DNA of 64,000 nt, taken from positions 9,536,501 through 9,600,500 of the forward strand of contig NC_063275.1 in NCBI RefSeq assembly GCF_910591885.1, given 5' to 3'. Below are positions 63,301-64,000 of the stretch, piece by piece. Origin of the DNA: Bombus terrestris (Eukaryota > Arthropoda > Insecta > Hymenoptera > Apidae). Position 1 is the first letter of the stretch. Each line of letters begins with the position of its first letter. The notes under the pieces are model-generated. The model was not told where the DNA came from. It ran no database searches and worked only from the letters and a program-made list of their open reading frames with translations. A program made the position numbers and the translations under genes.

Positions 63301-64000
63301 ACGATGGAAGCCAAGATTTTGAAAGTTCGAATTTAATCATGTATTTCAAAGCACCGTTCAATTGGGTGTTATAAAAATTTAAATAAAAATAAAAATTAAA
63401 TAAACTATAAGTAAGTATTCTCTGTCGTGATGCGTTTTCGTGATTTGAAAGGACGTAATGAAATTTTTATTGTAATAAACGTAGAACACTATTTCATGAA
63501 GAATAGTAGTGAATTGATTTACATCATTATGATTCTCACTGTCAGCATTCCATATATTTATGTTTTTTATGTTTTAACACTTTTTTAAAGATTATTATAA
63601 ATATTTAACCGATATAAAGTAGATTGTTGTATATCTATATTTTGTTATTTTGAGACTTATTAAATTATCCAACGGTAAAAATTTGTAGCTTTTATAAACG
63701 TAAAAACTATTTTTTTATCAAATTAATTTTGATGTAACTCAAATTACTATCGTCCTAATTAGTTCGTCCTAAATTATTATCGTGTCAAACTTCTATGTAT
63801 CAGTTTTATTTTAATACAAATGAAAAACCTTCATAATTACGAATTGAATTTCCACTAAATTTTTATTTCATCTAAATTATTTCACAAATATATTGCATTT
63901 TTCATAAAAATATTACTGCGAATCACTATATCATAATGGGTCACGATTTGTATACAATTAACTTCCATATCCACAATATATTCTCTGCATGTTTATTATA
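60342..64000. other. Gene-poor AT-rich DNA to the window end
   Basis: No gene, RNA or transposon recognised on either strand. It could be intergenic or lie inside a long intron of a gene outside the window. Confidence 0.5.

Overview
This is insect nuclear DNA, most likely from a hymenopteran and perhaps a bee. It is very AT-rich, genes have short exons with GT..AG introns, and the two recognisable genes (WAC and Nup153) are animal genes. Mariner, Tc1, piggyBac and R1-like transposon remnants fit a hymenopteran, but no sequence here fixes the species.

Layout. (1) 217-7174 (+) is a six-exon gene for a protein of about 1580 residues that I do not recognise. (2) 11.7-18.1 kb is a transposon graveyard: a decayed Tc1 transposase, a long-TIR MITE-like element, two piggyBac-like remnants and simple repeats. 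(3) 18.1-19.9 kb (-) is a broken, internally deleted copy of the last exon of gene 1. (4) 21205-26402 (-) is a second full-length gene of about 1565 residues. It is a paralogue of gene 1: its four middle coding exons have exactly the same lengths (118, 145, 88 and 364 nt). (5) 28603-35663 (+) is WAC, the WW-domain adaptor with a C-terminal coiled coil, in 12 coding exons. (6) 40899-47884 (-) is the nuclear-basket nucleoporin Nup153, in 8 coding exons, with an R1-like retrotransposon tail in its first intron. (7) 49.5-53.4 kb holds a dead mariner abutting a GC-rich R1-like retrotransposon that lacks its endonuclease region and has a mutated catalytic box. (8) 53.4-64 kb has no gene that I can support, only diverged repeats and AT-rich sequence.

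The genes do not form a pathway. Gene 1 and gene 2 converge with the pseudogene between them. Gene 2 and WAC diverge from a shared upstream region of about 1.9 kb. WAC and Nup153 converge, with about 5.2 kb between their stop codons. The most unusual content is the two-gene family plus pseudogene. Both proteins have a helix-rich N-terminal region split over the same exons, then a long, low-complexity, probably disordered tail starting with a SUMO-interaction-like motif at the same residue position. All exon calls come from reading splice sites and aligning paralogues by eye; no transcript data were available.
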